Positions 46,401 to 53,511 of a DNA stretch of 64,000 bases are shown one piece after another. Positions within the stretch are counted from its first letter, which is position 1, and each line of letters begins with the position of its first letter. Position numbers and translations under genes: made by a program. The notes under the pieces were generated by a model, which searched no databases, was not told the DNA's origin, and was given only the letters and a program-made list of their open reading frames with translations. The DNA is from Prolixibacteraceae bacterium UBA6029 (GTDB lineage Bacteria; Bacteroidota; Bacteroidia; Bacteroidales; Prolixibacteraceae): contig DIZL01000058.1 in the NCBI GenBank assembly GCA_002429385.1, positions 90,234 through 154,233 of the forward strand, given 5' to 3'.

Positions 46401-46921
46401 CGCTTTCAGGAAAAACCGAACTGTTGTTTGAATTGCTTGAAAGCATTGTGGACAGTGGAGAAAAGGTATTGATTTTTACCCAGTTCAGCGAGATGGGAAA
46501 GCTGCTCGAACGCTTTATTGAAGAGCGTTTTGGCGAAAAACCAATGTTTTATCATGGTGGCTGCAATGTAACTCAACGCCAGCAGATGGTAGACCGGTTT
46601 CAAAACAACCGGGCAGATAAGATATTCCTGCTTTCATTGAAGGCAGCCGGGACGGGATTAAATCTCACCGCTGCTTCTCATGTTATTCATTATGATCTCT
46701 GGTGGAATCCTGCTGTCGAGAATCAGGCTACTGACCGTGCATACAGGATTGGGCAGAAGAAAAACGTTATGGTACACCGCATTATCACCAAAAATACTTT
46801 TGAGGAACGGATAGATGAAATGATCCAAAAGAAAAAACACCTGGCTGACATGACCGTTGCAACCGGTGAAAACTGGATAGGCAAGCTAAGCAATAAAGAG
46901 TTGAGGGAGATTTTTGGTTAA
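43412..46921 (+). CDS. SWIM-domain SNF2-family helicase/ATPase
   Basis: This 1,169-residue DNA translocase has an N-terminal SWIM zinc finger (CSCPDW...PCKH near residues 123-135), a roughly 550-residue middle region, and a C-terminal SNF2 motor. The motor shows DDMGLGKT (Walker A, near 726), DEAQNIKN (near 824), SGTPVENR, and in the second lobe IFTQFSEM, AAGTGLNLTAASHVIHYD and DRAYRIGQ. Proteins of this layout relate to HepA/RapA and are thought to remodel nucleic acid-protein complexes. No methylase or nuclease partner lies beside it, so a defence role is not indicated. GC content and codon use look like the neighbours. Confidence 0.9.
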   Translation: MENNFGKTWWGEHWLRSLDNIDYDNRLPRGTSYARSGHVKDVKFKENQIIAKVAGSRPSPYKVNLIVPPFFEDQVELLMAKIIDRPMLISKLLNRELDPEILNIAERVGLKVFPKQWTDFKMQCSCPDWAVPCKHLASVIYMVSREIDNNPFLVFEIHKVNLIDELKKRGIFIADQKKAEIVQFTTLLKGHKPEDFDQEQAYQRIDFSQLQNIVEPIVQLLPDSPPFYPGGNFKEKYAQQFTRNSRDANRILTKKLAFDAVYQTKNTTQPFNARSTISVIVDGNSKSQILGENHNCKEISQLIPLLFQLNPEHLSDFQPSVAAIQKVFYAALHLLANGAVVPQIIQLENKSFAIRWLPAMIDNRVKQLVAKLTQILPPDLMLVNQLVRKKEQLLSVQNQAIELLSVFITSLVSRLSKSTDEDIFADLFFSNKSKDFKGVGENALSGGIKVWLDRYYLTSETYKPVITVTELDDENFEVEISIEDTTNSEQLPIPLNKILTQQQYEKQRFKILQPLSLLSPFIRGLDDCINLQGARPILFDNKEFAPFLMEMLPAIRLLDIKTMLPRSLQELLRPKASVKLNRNEAETQAFIRLDDLLSFNWQVAIGDQVMSPEEYEKLIRNASGLIKFKENYIYVDEADLEKLHKHFTQTKPLNSYQMLQTALCEEYEGAPVILSDEVRKMIIELTSNENIKLPKDLNAQLRPYQLRGYSWMYRNSRIGFGSIIADDMGLGKTLQVIAILLKFKEEKAINEKHKALVIVPTGLLTNWQSEIEKFAPSLSSHIHHGTGRNLKEFKADVMLTTYGVVRSDADLLKKHKWQVMVIDEAQNIKNHDTAQSKAVKSIGSQIRIAMSGTPVENRLSEFWSIMDFSNKGYLGTVKSFKEDYAQPIQVFNDEKVVQRFRKVTAPFMMRRMKSDKSIISDLPDKIEQNQFSVLTKSQAILYEKTMQLAMDEIEGISSSDHESLFKRQGLVLQMILALKQICNHPTQFLKNGKFDASLSGKTELLFELLESIVDSGEKVLIFTQFSEMGKLLERFIEERFGEKPMFYHGGCNVTQRQQMVDRFQNNRADKIFLLSLKAAGTGLNLTAASHVIHYDLWWNPAVENQATDRAYRIGQKKNVMVHRIITKNTFEERIDEMIQKKKHLADMTVATGENWIGKLSNKELREIFG

Positions 46922-47095
46922 GTTGGATATGGCATACATAAAGGATTGAGTTGGTTCCCGGCGATTGGCCCCAGGTCTGGAATTGATTTCCTGAAATCTG
47001 ATATTTCAAACCAAGTTACTGAACTTTTAGAAACACATTCCTGTCAAAGAAATTTATCCCGCTTGATGCATAAAAAGTTTGAAGAGCTAAAATAA
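46922..47095 (+). pseudogene. Possible remnant: 58-codon open frame without start
   Basis: In frame after the SNF2 stop there are 57 sense codons ending at 47095. The last part (DFLKSDISNQVTELLE through KKFEELK) looks protein-like. There is no usable ATG except near the end. It could be the tail of a gene cut by insertion of the neighbouring element, or chance. Confidence 0.25.
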
Positions 47096-47096
47096 C

Positions 47097-47130
47097 AAAA
47101 CCCTTGAAGATATTTTCTTCAGGGGTTTTT
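47097..47130 (+). terminator. Terminator at the left edge of the integrated element
   Basis: AAAACCCTTGAAGA pairs with TCTTCAGGGGTTTT, one wobble pair, followed by T residues. It lies directly after the remnant frame. Confidence 0.8.
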
Positions 47131-47271
47131 CGTTTTCTTTCTGTGCCCAGAACAAGATAACATATATGCACTTTGAATTCCTTTAATAATTTAATAAAAT
47201 CAATGATAGTAAGGATTACAGGAGATTATTCATTTATTATTTTCGAGGTTGTTGATATGTTTTAGGAATAT

Positions 47272-47293
47272 AGTGGTAGGAAAGTGGTAGGAA
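47272..47293. repeat. Tandem 11-bp repeat AGTGGTAGGAA x2
   Basis: Two exact units abut at 47272 and 47283, about 50 bp before the preferred integrase start. They could be integrase arm-binding sites or control its expression. Confidence 0.6.
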
Positions 47294-47340
47294 TGAATTA
47301 TCTTTATTGCATAATTTTCACCTCCAAATTTCACCCAAAT

Positions 47341-48684
47341 ATGTCAGTAGGATTTTACATCGATAGAGATTCAGTCTATGCAATTTATCGGATTCAAAAA
47401 AATGGAAAAAGAATTAATCTCACCTATTATCCTGGAATCACAATTGAAAATACGAATGATTGGCGTAAGGACAAGCAACGAACCAAAGATGAAAAGAAAA
47501 ATAATGAATTAGTGAAAATTGAGAATGCCATTATTGACATTATGAAAGAAGTGGATCCATTTCAATTAACCAATGAAACTTTTGTGCAGTGCATCAATCA
47601 AAAATTATACGGCAAGCCTGCCACCCATACATCATTTTTTGATTATTCGGAAGAGTTTGTGAATCAGGCAAAGGCGAGCAAGGGTCATGAATTTGCCAAT
47701 TCCTTCCGGACAGTATTAAATAAGCTGCGTGAATTTGATCCTACTTTGACTTTTGAGAGGATAGACAAGAAGTTTTACCGTGAGTTTGTAAATTGGTTAC
47801 AGGCGAAAGGTTTTTCCGCAAACTATACAGGTTCAATGATCCGGGATCTGAAACGAATACTCAATAAAGCATCAGAAGATGAAATAAACACTTTAAATAC
47901 CTTTGAATCATTCAAGGTAATGGCTGAAGATGTTTTTAATATTTACCTAACTGAAGAGGAAATTCAACGGATTTATGATGCCAAGATTACAGAAGAAATT
48001 ATCATCGAAATCCAAAAAGAGAACAAACGGAAACAGCTTCAAAAGGGGAACAAAACTATAGATTCCAATAAGGATCATCAAGCCATGATTACCAAAGCAA
48101 ATATTCATCGCCAGATTGATGCATTAAACAGGGCCAGAAAACTTTTTGTTGTTGGTTGTTGGACCGGACTTCGGGTTGAAAACTATCTGTCAATAGATCC
48201 GGAATTACAATTTGATCTTGAAAAGGGGTTCATCCATGCCATTGCCAATAAAAATGGGCCAAAGCTCAAAATTCCGATGCATAAACTTGTCCGGCAAATT
48301 GTGGAACGTGATGGATTTCCACAAACCATCAGTCAACAAAAATTCAATAAACAGATAAAAATTATCGGCATGATTGCCAAGATAAATGAGAACGTAATTT
48401 ATTCAAGAACCGAAGGGGGTAGGAGGGTAGAGTATTCCCAACCCAAATACGAGCTCATTACAACCCACACTGCCAGACGCTCCTTTGCAAGTAACCTTTT
48501 AGGTCGTGGTATTCCCAAGCAATTCATTATGGCCGTTACCGGCCATACGACTGAAAAATCATTTAATAAATATACCCAGGCTATCCAAAAAGATTTGATG
48601 ACTGAGAAATTAGCTGATTACGACATCTGGCTGGGAGAAAGCAAGGATGAACAGAAGAAAAAGAAAGCAAAGGAGCCTAAATAG
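47341..48684 (+). CDS. Tyrosine recombinase/integrase of the phage-like element
   Basis: This 447-residue integrase starts at the ATG at 47341 (MSVGFYIDRDSVYAIY, a typical arm-binding beta start); a GTG at 47284 is possible but runs through the repeat. It has a SAM-like core-binding domain (about 100-200) and a catalytic domain with the R-H-R-H-Y set: Arg in CWTGLRVENYL, HTARRSF, GHTTEKSF and the nucleophile Tyr in NKYTQ. It marks the left end of the element. It converges with the repressor gene and overlaps it by 8 bp. I could not find a matching att repeat by eye. Confidence 0.93.
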   Translation: MSVGFYIDRDSVYAIYRIQKNGKRINLTYYPGITIENTNDWRKDKQRTKDEKKNNELVKIENAIIDIMKEVDPFQLTNETFVQCINQKLYGKPATHTSFFDYSEEFVNQAKASKGHEFANSFRTVLNKLREFDPTLTFERIDKKFYREFVNWLQAKGFSANYTGSMIRDLKRILNKASEDEINTLNTFESFKVMAEDVFNIYLTEEEIQRIYDAKITEEIIIEIQKENKRKQLQKGNKTIDSNKDHQAMITKANIHRQIDALNRARKLFVVGCWTGLRVENYLSIDPELQFDLEKGFIHAIANKNGPKLKIPMHKLVRQIVERDGFPQTISQQKFNKQIKIIGMIAKINENVIYSRTEGGRRVEYSQPKYELITTHTARRSFASNLLGRGIPKQFIMAVTGHTTEKSFNKYTQAIQKDLMTEKLADYDIWLGESKDEQKKKKAKEPK

Positions 48685-49312
48685 AGCTCCTTTCAATACT
48701 TCCTTTTACGATATAGAGTTTCAATATCTCATCCCTGCGGATTTCAAAAGGTGGGTATAACGTGTTTTCACTTTCACAGGTAATTGTTTCTTCCGAACTT
48801 CCCGCCATTATATACTTGATCATCCGATGATTTTCACTGGTAATGATCAGATAAATATGTCTGTATTCAATAAAGCTTTGCTTCCACTCTTTGCAAATAG
48901 CGATTGCCCCATTATGAAGGCTTGGAAACATACTATCCCCCCAGACATTTAAAGCAAAATCACAATCACCAAAGCCAGGCACACTAATTTCTTTGCATTC
49001 AGATTGCATCCATGTTTCAAACATGGATGTATTGCCTGCCGATGCATCAATGTCATAATAAATCATCGTTTTTATCCGGGTAGAATCGTTGCTGTTAATA
49101 TGATTTGTAGGATACCCGGAATTACCCACAATTTCATCAATTGATGCGCCTAATAATTTTGATAAGTGAACAAGTTTTTCGATGTTCGGTTGCGAATTAT
49201 TGACTTCATAGCTGCTAATTGTAGCCACAGCAAGACCCATTTTCTCCGCCAAATCCTTTTGAGACATCCTTTTTTCTATCCTTAAGTCTCTGATCTTCTC
49301 TCCTATATTCAT
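48677..49312 (-). CDS. XRE/S24 self-cleaving phage repressor
   Basis: The 211-residue protein has an N-terminal helix-turn-helix (residues 5-60, MSQKDLAEKMGLAVATISSYE) and a C-terminal LexA/S24 peptidase: nucleophile Ser127 in WGDSMFP and general base Lys166 in HRMIKYI. A SAG stretch at 91-93 is a plausible cleavage site. It should keep the element silent until RecA-driven cleavage. It reads leftward, opposite to the early genes at 49437 onward, the classical lysogeny switch layout. Confidence 0.9.
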   Translation of the reverse strand: MNIGEKIRDLRIEKRMSQKDLAEKMGLAVATISSYEVNNSQPNIEKLVHLSKLLGASIDEIVGNSGYPTNHINSNDSTRIKTMIYYDIDASAGNTSMFETWMQSECKEISVPGFGDCDFALNVWGDSMFPSLHNGAIAICKEWKQSFIEYRHIYLIITSENHRMIKYIMAGSSEETITCESENTLYPPFEIRRDEILKLYIVKGSIERSSI

Positions 49313-49436
49313 GTTAATTACTTTTTTTGAATATTTCTTTATTAATTGTTTTTTTATTCAATGATACTAATACTTTTATCCAAGAACCATTAAGACAAAA
49401 CTAACATTAATATTCGATAAATAAATAAATAAAGGT
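49313..49436. promoter_or_regulatory. Divergent switch region of the element
   Basis: This 124-bp, very AT-rich gap separates the repressor from the rightward early genes. TTGAATA (49327-49333) and TATTCAA (49355-49361) form an inverted pair that could be part of an operator. No clear promoter match was found. Confidence 0.4.
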
Positions 49437-49652
49437 ATGATGAACGAAAAAAAAGACAAAAAACCAGCTAAAAAAGCACCGATTGCCCCAGTTTTAAAGA
49501 GTATTGAACTATTCAAAACAGTCAGCTTCCCGATTGCCAGATTGTCCTCGGTCCGAACTACTGCACAGATCATCCAAAATGAACATGGGATGCGATTCGT
49601 TACCCGTAAAAACAAAGAAACAAAAGTGATCGAAATAACCCGGATAAAATAG
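49437..49652 (+). CDS. Small basic hypothetical protein
   Basis: A 71-residue lysine-rich protein, first gene right of the switch. The N-terminal 15 residues are mostly Lys, Pro and Ala; the rest has no motif I recognise. Four bp before the next gene, so likely co-transcribed. An early regulator or DNA-binding role is possible. Confidence 0.55.
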   Translation: MMNEKKDKKPAKKAPIAPVLKSIELFKTVSFPIARLSSVRTTAQIIQNEHGMRFVTRKNKETKVIEITRIK

Positions 49653-49656
49653 TTAT

Positions 49657-49986
49657 ATGGATAGAAAGATCATTCTTGAAGGGCTATCGCTGGAGGATTT
49701 TCGGAGTATGTTGCGCGAATCAATCCGGGAGGAAATAACTGCAAACGATTCAAAAAAAGTTGCCCCAATGTCAAAAACAGAAGCATGCCGACAATTGGGA
49801 ATCACGAATAAGACTCTGAGCAAAATATTAAAGGAAATGAATTTAACTGATGTTTTTCCATCGGATATCAATCGAATTCTGTTCAAATATCCGAAGTATA
49901 TCAGAAAGGCAATCACAGCGAATCAACCATGGGCAAACATTGAAGAAATAAAGTCACAGACATTCATTTCAGAGACGGTTCAATAA
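49657..49986 (+). CDS. Helix-turn-helix protein, excisionase-like
   Basis: The 109-residue protein has a central helix-turn-helix, MSKTEACRQLGITNKTLSKILKEMNLTD (about 38-65), like MerR-type excisionases. The N-terminal half is acidic and helical, similar to Bacteroidetes element proteins that precede such a domain. In a region of early genes next to the integrase and repressor, directing excision or regulating early transcription is likely. Confidence 0.7.
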   Translation: MDRKIILEGLSLEDFRSMLRESIREEITANDSKKVAPMSKTEACRQLGITNKTLSKILKEMNLTDVFPSDINRILFKYPKYIRKAITANQPWANIEEIKSQTFISETVQ

Positions 49987-50003
49987 TTAAAAATCAAAGA
50001 TTT

Positions 50004-50360
50004 ATGAATGAAAAAGTTAGAAAATTTTTAGAGTTCAATGGCAAGTCGATTCATTTCCTTGCCTCAGACGGTCAGTTTTGGATTGCTATAAAACCAATAT
50101 GCGAAGTACTAGAAGTTGATTATTCCAATGAGATTGCGAAGATTGAAAAAAGTGATTTTCTATCCGAACACGCATCCGAACACACCATAGTTTCAATCGA
50201 TGGGGAACTTCAAAAAATGGTTTGTCTGCCAGAATGGATTTTTTACGGATGGTTATTTAAGATTGAATCCGATGCACCTGGATTGCTGGATTTCAAAATG
50301 GAATGTTTTGCCATTTTAAACAACAATCCAATGAATCAAAGTATTGCTTCAAAAATCTAA
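50004..50360 (+). CDS. Phage antirepressor N-terminal domain protein, copy 1
   Basis: A 118-residue protein with a P22_AR_N/BRO-like fold: FLASDGQFWIAIKPICEVLEVDYSNEIAKIEKSDFL. In phages this domain usually heads antirepressors that neutralise a repressor. Here it stands alone without the C-terminal effector part. A second, diverged copy follows at 50423. Confidence 0.65.
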   Translation: MNEKVRKFLEFNGKSIHFLASDGQFWIAIKPICEVLEVDYSNEIAKIEKSDFLSEHASEHTIVSIDGELQKMVCLPEWIFYGWLFKIESDAPGLLDFKMECFAILNNNPMNQSIASKI

Positions 50361-50422
50361 TGGGCCAGTGAAACGATTCAACCAACTTAAAAATTATCAA
50401 CATTAAAAATCATTAAAATCAA

Positions 50423-50926
50423 ATGGAAAAAACAGCATTACAAATGTTCACTTCCACAGTGAAGGATGATAATGAACATATTTTTATCAAACCCTTGTGT
50501 GATTTCTTCAAAATTGACACAGAAAAGCAGGTGGTAAAAATTAAAAATGACCAGATTTTGGCAAATTGTTACGCAAAAAAGAGTAACAAAATGCTGTTTG
50601 GAGACAATTACCTTCACTTTTGCCTGGATAAAAAAGGTTTTATTCGATGGATTCAGCTATTGAACCCGAATATTATTGACAAGAATCTTCGTCCATCACT
50701 TTTGATATACCAGGAATTGATCTTCGAATTTTTATATGGTGCCGCCGAGGAACAGAAAATGATCGGGTCACTCAATGCAAAACTTCAAAGTCTAAAGATG
50801 GATTACAGTTCAATCGGTCATGAAATTAGAATTACCCAACAGCAATTATTTATGGCTTTAAATAATCGCTATCAATATAGTCTTCCTTTTGCACATCAGA
50901 AAAAGACAATTGAATTTTCCGAGTAG
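50423..50926 (+). CDS. Phage antirepressor-like protein, copy 2
   Basis: A 167-residue protein with the same plan (HIFIKPLCDFFKIDTEKQVVKIKND, then GFIRWIQLL and a helical LLIYQELIFEFLYG segment), ending in a coiled-coil-like tail (about 115-145). Sequence identity to the first copy is low, so it may act on a different partner. It is followed by the hairpin-rich spacer. Confidence 0.65.
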   Translation: MEKTALQMFTSTVKDDNEHIFIKPLCDFFKIDTEKQVVKIKNDQILANCYAKKSNKMLFGDNYLHFCLDKKGFIRWIQLLNPNIIDKNLRPSLLIYQELIFEFLYGAAEEQKMIGSLNAKLQSLKMDYSSIGHEIRITQQQLFMALNNRYQYSLPFAHQKKTIEFSE

Positions 50927-51265
50927 ATCTCCAAAAGGATCTGACTTTGCCAAAATCTTCGGTAAAAAAGCCGATTAAAACAGGGTTTGGATACAAGTAC
51001 CCGGATTAAAAGCATCAGATTTTAACATAACTGTACGGAAAAAACCATACAGTTTGCGCCAAAAATGACAAACTGGTAGGGTTTTTCCCACCAGTTTTAA
51101 CGAAAAAGGTAATCCTCAGGTGAAAAAACACCAGAGGATTGAATAAACAATTAATTATTTTATCCGGACAGATATGGGGGTAGATTCCTGATCGGTGCCC
51201 CCATTCTTTCTATTCATTGCAATTCTAAATAAACAGAACCATACAAAAATTAAAAAAAAAGAAAA
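50927..51265. other. Hairpin-rich spacer in the phage-like element
   Basis: About 340 bp without a gene. Three strong hairpins with A6, T5 and A6 loops lie at 51029-51140. A weaker one (50954-50976) precedes them, and a G5/C5 stem lies at 51174-51204. Confidence 0.75.
51029..51140. repeat. Three tandem hairpins with homopolymer loops
   Basis: Hairpin 1: 51029-51038 with 51045-51054, A6 loop, one mismatch. Hairpin 2: 51070-51081 with 51087-51097, T5 loop, one bulge. Hairpin 3: 51111-51122 with 51129-51140, A6 loop, one mismatch. The stems differ in sequence but share length, loop type and spacing (13-15 bp). Confidence 0.8.
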
Positions 51266-51481
51266 ATGCCAACACTTTCAATTATTAAATCCGGGAATAA
51301 ATGCGCCGTTACCTATATGGGCAATGAAACTGAAATAACCCGAATGCTTACCCAGTGTGCACTTCGGGATGAACTCCTGGCAGAATCCATCCTGCAGTCG
51401 GCTCTTCATATTAACCGGGAACGAATAGATACTACCAATCAGCAAAGTTTAAGTCTTCAACCTGAAATCTCTGAACCATGA
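51266..51481 (+). CDS. Small hypothetical phage protein
   Basis: 71 residues, no motif recognised. Its TGA overlaps the ATG of the next gene in ATGA, showing translational coupling with the HD-domain gene. Confidence 0.6.
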   Translation: MPTLSIIKSGNKCAVTYMGNETEITRMLTQCALRDELLAESILQSALHINRERIDTTNQQSLSLQPEISEP

Positions 51482-52002
51482 ATATTCTTGACCTTTCCAT
51501 AGAAACCGGAATCATACAGACCCTTACAGGAAAACAGTTTAGCCTGTTTGAACCAACACCTGAAATGATCGACATACGCGATATGGCCACCGGATTATCA
51601 AACAAAGGTCATTTCTCCGGACTGACACCTTCCTATTTCTCCATTGCCCAGCATTGTGTAATGGTTTGCGATGAATTTGCATTCTGGGATTTCTTCATTG
51701 ATCCTAAACTGAAACTACTGGCTCTTCTGCACGATGCTGCTGAAGCATACATCGGGGATATGATAAAACCGCTGAAAGTTCGCATTCCTCAGTTTGCCGA
51801 AGTGGAAGAAAACATCATGAAAGCGATCTGTGCAAAATACGAAATGGACTATTCCAGCCTGCACCTGATTAAAGCTACCGATCTGTTTATTCAGGAAGTG
51901 GAATACAACGCTTTTTATAAAGAAGGACGAATTACCTATATGAATCCGGAAAAAGCAAAACTTGAATTTCTCGACCGCTTTAAGATTTATTGCAATTCTT
52001 AA
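51478..52002 (+). CDS. HD-domain phosphohydrolase (YfbR-like nucleotidase)
   Basis: The 174-residue protein has an HD motif set: SIAQHCVMV (first His), LLHDAAEAYIGDM (His-Asp pair), and a late KATDLFIQEVEYN aspartate. YfbR-type enzymes hydrolyse deoxynucleoside 5'-monophosphates. Phages often carry them to change nucleotide pools. It sits at the head of the replication gene run. Confidence 0.8.
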   Translation: MNILDLSIETGIIQTLTGKQFSLFEPTPEMIDIRDMATGLSNKGHFSGLTPSYFSIAQHCVMVCDEFAFWDFFIDPKLKLLALLHDAAEAYIGDMIKPLKVRIPQFAEVEENIMKAICAKYEMDYSSLHLIKATDLFIQEVEYNAFYKEGRITYMNPEKAKLEFLDRFKIYCNS

Positions 52003-52015
52003 ATCCAATCATCCA

Positions 52016-52393
52016 ATGACAACAGAAGAAAAACAAAGGAAGCAGTTTCAAATAGTCAAGTATTGGGCCGGAGAACAATTGAGTATGCGAAAAGCCTTTG
52101 TGAGTGATGATCAATTTCGCCGCTTACTTGATGAGTTGAAAGATCAGGAATTATCAGATGCAAGGTGTTTGTTCCGAATGATCGTCAAGGAAGTTGATCA
52201 GCACAATGCCAAAATAGCTACGAAAATTACACTGCTCCGGAATCTCAGATTTGCACGAAATTGGAGCTCAAGTAAAGTTTTTGCCGGTATGAGTATTCCC
52301 AATCGGGCTATTGACAACCTGATTGAAAAATATCCGGATAAAGACGATTACCAGATATTTCGGGCATTAATGGGATGGGTAATCGATCTATAA
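52016..52393 (+). CDS. Hypothetical phage protein
   Basis: 125 residues from the ATG at 52016; the longer ORF start overlaps the HD gene by 41 bp without support. Mostly helical and charged, with no motif recognised. Between the HD and DnaD-like genes, so likely early and replication-associated. Confidence 0.6.
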   Translation: MTTEEKQRKQFQIVKYWAGEQLSMRKAFVSDDQFRRLLDELKDQELSDARCLFRMIVKEVDQHNAKIATKITLLRNLRFARNWSSSKVFAGMSIPNRAIDNLIEKYPDKDDYQIFRALMGWVIDL

Positions 52394-52443
52394 AAGCGAT
52401 CAATACAGTACTAAAACATTGAGTATAAATTACAAACCAAACT

Positions 52444-52911
52444 ATGATCCCACAATACGTTAAAGCCGTTGGCCAACTTCAGGAATTGTTTCAGGAACTG
52501 GCCGAAGAAGGAAAAATTACAGGAGGTCAGGCAGGACGCTATGATCAATCACAAAAGATTCTTGTCAGTTTTCACAGCTGGATACGCAATCAGCTTGATG
52601 GAAACATCAAGGTAGAACTTCCCTGGGAAGATGATCGGTTTGTTGAAGCCTGGAAACTGTGGACCAACTTCAAAAAAGAACAGTTTCAGTTTGCCTACAA
52701 ACAAATCAGTGAACAGGGAGCGCTGAAAGATCTGGTAGATCTTTCAGGTGGAGATATGGAAAAAGCCATTGAGATCATCCATCAATCAATCAAAAAAGGC
52801 TGGAAAGGGTTCTTTGATCTTAAAGATCAAAAAGCTATAACTAAAAAATTAGTTGATCAGCGGCAAACCGACTACAAACAGCAATTAATGAACCGTTTAG
52901 GAGCTGAATAG
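52444..52911 (+). CDS. DnaD-like replication protein
   Basis: 155 residues. The C-terminal AIEIIHQSIKKGWKGFF (about 104-120) matches the ending of DnaD/DnaB2-type domains common in phage replication initiators, which load helicase at origins. The N-terminal half has no recognised DNA-binding domain. The next gene starts 2 bp downstream. Confidence 0.6.
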   Translation: MIPQYVKAVGQLQELFQELAEEGKITGGQAGRYDQSQKILVSFHSWIRNQLDGNIKVELPWEDDRFVEAWKLWTNFKKEQFQFAYKQISEQGALKDLVDLSGGDMEKAIEIIHQSIKKGWKGFFDLKDQKAITKKLVDQRQTDYKQQLMNRLGAE

Positions 52912-52913
52912 TT

Positions 52914-53492
52914 ATGAATGAAATTGTAAAATACCAATCAAAATCAAATCTTCCGGCGACAAAACAAAGCTTTTTGGCTGAATACGCTCCGTCCAAATGC
53001 CTTCGGGTGTTTGCGAGGGAGAATACAGCGGCCTTAGCTATCAATAGTTCTGCACCTTCTCTTGCCAGTATCAGACGGGAATATTCAGAAGATTTCCAGA
53101 TTGCCTATGTTTCTGTCTGGATCGTCAATCTAAACGATTTTGTGAATGCACTGAGAAAAATGTCGCCTGAACAGATTGAAGAAACTGCTACCATCATTGT
53201 CCAGGAATACTCTTACCTCAATCTTGCCGATATTAACCTGGTATTCCGAAAGATTAAAAAAGGGGAATTCGGTCAGCTCTTTGCCGAAATCGATGGGATG
53301 AAAGTTCTCTCCTGGTTCGAACAATACGTCCAGGAGCGAATGCGCACGGCAGCCGATATCTCCATGAGCCAGGCAGATCATTTCAAACAAGACCTGCCTC
53401 GTGTGAGCGATATGGTAGCAATCAACAAAATAAAGAACAGGCAGGCCATTGGTCTGCATATTCTGGAACAAGCAAAACAAGCCCAACAATAA
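52914..53492 (+). CDS. Hypothetical protein in the replication block
   Basis: 192 residues, helical, no catalytic motif seen. A stretch of AYVSVWIVNLNDFVNALRKMSPEQIEETA recalls proteins that accompany phage replication helicases in Bacteroidetes. It lies between the DnaD-like gene and the SF3 helicase, suggesting a helicase loader or accessory factor. Confidence 0.55.
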   Translation: MNEIVKYQSKSNLPATKQSFLAEYAPSKCLRVFARENTAALAINSSAPSLASIRREYSEDFQIAYVSVWIVNLNDFVNALRKMSPEQIEETATIIVQEYSYLNLADINLVFRKIKKGEFGQLFAEIDGMKVLSWFEQYVQERMRTAADISMSQADHFKQDLPRVSDMVAINKIKNRQAIGLHILEQAKQAQQ

Positions 53493-53511
53493 AATCAACT
53501 CAAATAATAGA

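Noticed and set aside
43412..46921. SNF2 protein as part of a DISARM or similar defence system
   Set aside because: No methylase, nuclease or DUF1998-type partner lies next to it, and the SWIM layout is a common housekeeping type.
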